Source of the DNA: Desulfatibacillum aliphaticivorans DSM 15576
Lineage (GTDB): Bacteria > Desulfobacterota > Desulfobacteria > Desulfobacterales > Desulfatibacillaceae
NCBI RefSeq assembly: GCF_000429905.1
Contig: NZ_AUCT01000006.1
Coordinates: 1 to 64,000 of the forward strand
DNA length: 64,000 nt
Direction of reading: 5' to 3'
Shown here: in pieces, positions 61,015 to 64,000 of the stretch
Position numbering within the stretch: position 1 is the first letter of the stretch
Layout: every line of letters begins with the position of its first letter
Notes under the pieces: generated by a model
The model's input: the letters and a program-made list of their open reading frames with translations, nothing else
Databases searched by the model: none
Told to the model about the DNA's origin: nothing
Translations under genes and position numbers: made by a program

Positions 61015-62814
61015 GTGGACATTTCACGGAAGATTAACTTCTTGTTTGCGGCCGGATTAATCGCCATGGCTGTTATGGCGTGGTGGCTGTCCAGCCATTT
61101 CCTGATGCAGGCGAAAAACAGCGAAATCCAAACCATCCACGGATTATTGCTGAATGAGCGGCAAAAGCAGGCGGAAAACCTGGTTAACAATGCCTTTTGC
61201 GTTATTGAAACCGCGGATTTTTACGAAACCGCACGGAATGCTCTTCGGGAAATGCGATACGGGCCCAAGACGCTGAACGTGGAAGCCTCCAAAGGCTCGG
61301 AAGGGGCCGAGGGCGCCGAAGCCAAGGGCCGCGACTATTTTTTTGTGGTGGACGTGGACGGCATGTTTTGGGTCAATCCCATGCATCCCGAGTTGGAGGA
61401 GACAGTGGCCCTGGACCTCAAGGACGCTTCGGGGCGCGAGTATATCAAGGAAATCATTGAAACCGCTAAAAACAGCGAGGACGGGACAGGGGCGTTGATA
61501 TACACGGAGGCCGTGGAAGGCTCTGACCGGGTTCAGACGAAAAAAGGCTTTTTCAAACTGTATAAGGATTGGGGCTGGATTTTGTGCACCGGCGTGCCCA
61601 TCGACGACATTGACGTAATCGCCGCGGGCATCGATTCAAACGTTGAAGCCTCTTTTTCCGGTAAAAAGCGCAGCCAGGTAATTTATATGGCCTTGATGGG
61701 CCTGCTTATCATCGTCCTGAGCAGGACCTTGGTCTGGTGAAAGATCGTCAGCCCCATCAAAAGGGCCACGGCCATGATGCGGGAAATCGCCCGGGGCGAG
61801 GCGGATCTCACCAAACGCCTCAAGGTGGAGTCCAAGGATGAAATCGGCCAGTGGGCCATGTCCTTCAACACCTTTGTGGAGAACACCCAGGCCATGATTC
61901 GCGAAATCATGGCCCACGCCCGCAACCTGCAGAACGCCTCCGGCGAGATGCGCGTGGTCAGCGACTCCCTGGCGGCGGGCACGGATCAGACCTCCACCGA
62001 AACCCATTGGGTGGCCAACTCGGTCAATGACATGAACATCAACCTGGGAGACGCCGCTGTCTCCCTGAATGAGACCGCTCACACGGTGCGGCAGATCGCC
62101 GCCAATTCCAACAAGATGAACAAGTCCCTGGCCGCCATCGAGAAAAAAACCGAAGACGCCATGGCAGTCACGAAAAAAGCCGTTGTGCAGGCCGTGGATG
62201 CGTCGGAAAAGATCCTGCACCTGGGCCGGATGGCGGCTTTTATCGGCGAGGTGAACGAGGCCATCGCCGAAGTGACGGACCAGGTCAACATGCTGTCCAT
62301 CAACGCGGCCATTGAAGCCGCCAAAGCCGGGGAGGCGGGCAAGGGCTTCCAGGTGGTGGCCCGGGAGATGAAAGCCCTCTCCGCCCAGACCGCCGAGGCC
62401 AGCGCCAACATCCGGTCCCAGATCCGTCAAATTCAAGACACCTCCCATCAAGCCATCGACGAGGTGGAGAACATAACCATGGTCATCAAGGGGATCGACG
62501 GCTTTGTGGAGGATATTGTCAAAGCCACAAGGGAGCAGGCCGGGCACACAAGCAGCATCGCCCACGATATCCAGGAAACCTCCCGGGCGCTGGACCGCGT
62601 AAACGATAACGTGTCCTCCTGCTCCGAATCCACAAGTCTCATCGTGCGGAAAATTTCCGAAGTGAACACCACGGCCGGTGACATGGCCCAGGGCAATCAA
62701 AACCTCATCGCCAACGCTTCCATGCTCACAAGCATGGCGGATCAGCTTCAGAACATGGTGTTCCGGTTTAAAATCATCGATGAAGGCCCTCCGGCAAGGG
62801 CGATCATGCATTAA
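61015..62814 (+). pseudogene. Methyl-accepting chemotaxis protein interrupted by an in-frame TGA
   Basis: The frame from GTG 61015 (after AAGGGGAG) encodes TM1 (FLFAAGLIAMAVMAWWLSSHF), a Cache-type periplasmic domain (DYFFVVDVDGMFWVNPMHPE, WGWILCTGVPIDDID) and TM2. It then meets TGA at 61738-61740, after ALMGLLIIVLSRTLVW. The same frame resumes at once with KIVSPIKRATAMMREI (HAMP) and the signalling hairpin (SINAAIEAAKAGEAGKGFQVVA). Only one codon breaks an otherwise intact 599-residue receptor. A TGG-to-TGA or CGA-to-TGA nonsense change is simplest; selenocysteine or readthrough cannot be excluded. No strong SECIS-like hairpin was found. Confidence 0.8.
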
Positions 62815-62842
62815 CACAGGAGCCTTTGGCGGGAAAAATGCA

Positions 62843-62880
62843 GGCCGGGCGGGCTTTTCAAGGAGCTCGCCCGGTTTTTA
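62843..62880 (+). terminator. Terminator after the chemotaxis receptor
   Basis: CCGGGCGGGCT pairs with AGCTCGCCCGG and is followed by five T residues, close to the stop at 62814. Confidence 0.75.
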
Positions 62881-63945
62881 TTTATAGTGGGACTCCACCC
62901 AATTCCGGTATTCCCCGGAGCGAACCTGCTCCACCCATGTCCGGTTGGACAAGTACCAATCCACCGTGGCCTCCAGGCCCTGCCTGAAGGTGTGGGCGGG
63001 CTTCCAGCCCAGCCTGGCCGTGGTCTCGGAAAAATCCATGGCGTAGCGCCTGTCATGTCCCGGCCTGTCCTTGACCATGGAAATGAGCCTTTTGCTGTCT
63101 TCCGATGCGGGCCTGTTCAATTTCCGGTCCGCCAGTTCGCATAAGAGGTGCACCACTTCCAGGTTGGTCTTCTCCTCCCCCCCTCCTATTATATAGGTTT
63201 CCCCGGCGGCGCCTTTTTCCAAAATATGCATCAGGGCCCGGCAATGGTCCTCCACAAAAAGCCAATCCCGAACGTTTTGGCCGTCCCCGTACACAGGCAG
63301 GGGCTTCTGGTCTAAAATTTGCATCAACATTAAGGGAATCAACTTTTCAGGAAATTGATAAGGACCGTAGTTGTTGGAGCAATTGCTGACGACGCACGGC
63401 AGACCGTATGTTCTGTGGTACGCCCTTACAAAGTGGTCCGAGGCCGCCTTGGATGCGGAGTAGGGGCTGGACGGGTCGTAGGGCGAGGCTTGAGAAAAAG
63501 AGCCTTCAGGCCCCAGGGACCCGAACACCTCGTCCGTGGAAACGTGGATGAACAGAAAATCACGGGGGCGGCCGCGGCTTTCCCAGTTTTGTCTGGCCGC
63601 TTCCAGCAAGGTGCAGGTTCCCATAACGTTGGTGGAGGCGAAGCAAAGCGCGTCCTTGATGGATCGGTCCACATGGGATTCCGCCGCAAAATGGACGACG
63701 GCGTCGAAATCGTCCTCATGAAACAACCTTTCCAAAAGGGCGGCGTCGCAAATATTTCCGTGCACCAGCTTGTGCCTGGAGGCCTGATCCCGGGGCAGCC
63801 CCAGGAAGTTCCGGGGGGAGCCCGCATAGGTGAGGGCGTCCAGGTTGCAGATTCCACAATGGGGATCTTCCCGGAGAGCCTGTAAAATAAAGTTGGAGCC
63901 GATGAATCCGGCGCCTCCGGTAAGCAATATCTTTTTTCGGTTCAT
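62878..63945 (-). CDS. rfbB: dTDP-glucose 4,6-dehydratase RfbB
   Basis: The 355-residue SDR enzyme makes dTDP-4-keto-6-deoxyglucose for rhamnose and related sugars. It has an NAD-binding motif ILLTGGAGFIGSNF, HFAAESHVDRSI, the active-site strand VSTDEVFGSLG, and the YSASKAASDH (YxxxK) pair, then SNNYGPYQFPEKLIPLM. DRPGHDRRYAMD near residue 290 is the nucleotide-recognition element. Nearby rfbA/C/D are not in the window; the gene is near the right edge. Confidence 0.95.
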   Translation of the reverse strand: MNRKKILLTGGAGFIGSNFILQALREDPHCGICNLDALTYAGSPRNFLGLPRDQASRHKLVHGNICDAALLERLFHEDDFDAVVHFAAESHVDRSIKDALCFASTNVMGTCTLLEAARQNWESRGRPRDFLFIHVSTDEVFGSLGPEGSFSQASPYDPSSPYSASKAASDHFVRAYHRTYGLPCVVSNCSNNYGPYQFPEKLIPLMLMQILDQKPLPVYGDGQNVRDWLFVEDHCRALMHILEKGAAGETYIIGGGEEKTNLEVVHLLCELADRKLNRPASEDSKRLISMVKDRPGHDRRYAMDFSETTARLGWKPAHTFRQGLEATVDWYLSNRTWVEQVRSGEYRNWVESHYK

Positions 63946-64000
63946 AGTCCGCCGCTCCGTCCTTATTATAAGGAATGAGGGTTATCGAAAAGGCGTTATT

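Overview
The window looks like chromosomal DNA of an anaerobic Desulfobacterota bacterium, probably a Desulfobacteraceae-type sulfate reducer such as Desulfatibacillum. This rests on a complete-looking anaerobic (cobalt-early) cobamide pathway with an exported CbiK-type chelatase, a ThiC-family enzyme under a cobalamin riboswitch (a BzaF signature), two genes with a UGA that reads as selenocysteine (selD and a tandem rhodanese), a heme c-binding sensor kinase and a TRAP transporter. No 16S rRNA or other taxonomic marker is present, so the assignment is inference.

Layout. 1-4.5 kb: end of a large secreted Ig/PKD-type protein, a 3'-half tRNA-Cys remnant with a terminator (possible island end), and a solo IS200/REP-type transposase bracketed by palindromic GGGACGTCCC repeats. 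4.5-7.1 kb: GrpB-family protein, TetR regulator and YheT-like hydrolase. 7.1-20.6 kb: exopolysaccharide locus. An UpxY/NusG-like antiterminator points right; facing it is a long leftward series with PpiC/SurA-like lipoprotein, HAMP membrane protein, HExxH protein, CpsB phosphatase, Ala/Gly-rich secreted protein, beta-barrel, Wza-like exporter, Wzc/GumC-like chain-length protein, a tyrosine kinase carrying an unusual nested domain, and a TPR protein. Beside it sit two receiver domains with C-terminal membrane anchors and a decayed CapD-like gene. 20.6-23.2 kb: degenerate DNA, a transposase remnant, tRNA-Thr and an isochorismatase-fold protein lacking its catalytic cysteine.

23.2-46.9 kb: cobamide region. 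A cobalamin riboswitch plus terminator precedes a ThiC-family gene, best read as bzaF (5-hydroxybenzimidazole synthase). After a GT39-type membrane glycosyltransferase, a second cobalamin riboswitch plus terminator precedes a tightly packed run: cbiK, btuCDF-like ABC transporter, cbiA, cbiC, cbiL, a Gate-domain membrane protein, cbiD, cbiET, cbiF, cbiG, cbiH, cbiP, cobU, cobS, threonine-phosphate decarboxylase, cbiB and cobT. A convergent gene resembles the cobamide-remodelling hydrolase CbiR. Together they would chelate cobalt, build the corrin ring, amidate it, attach the aminopropanol linker, make an anaerobic lower ligand and attach it, and salvage or remodel foreign cobamides. cbiJ and a corrinoid adenosyltransferase are not seen.

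47-56 kb: tandem-rhodanese selenoprotein next to a heme-type hybrid histidine kinase, an alpha/beta hydrolase, a YkgJ-type cysteine-cluster protein, a DUF4405 membrane protein, a Sec-containing selD and a transglutaminase-like protein. 56-57 kb: intergenic 127-bp tandem repeats. 57-64 kb: nucleoside deaminase, a DctPQM TRAP transporter, a chemotaxis receptor interrupted by an in-frame TGA, and dTDP-glucose 4,6-dehydratase.
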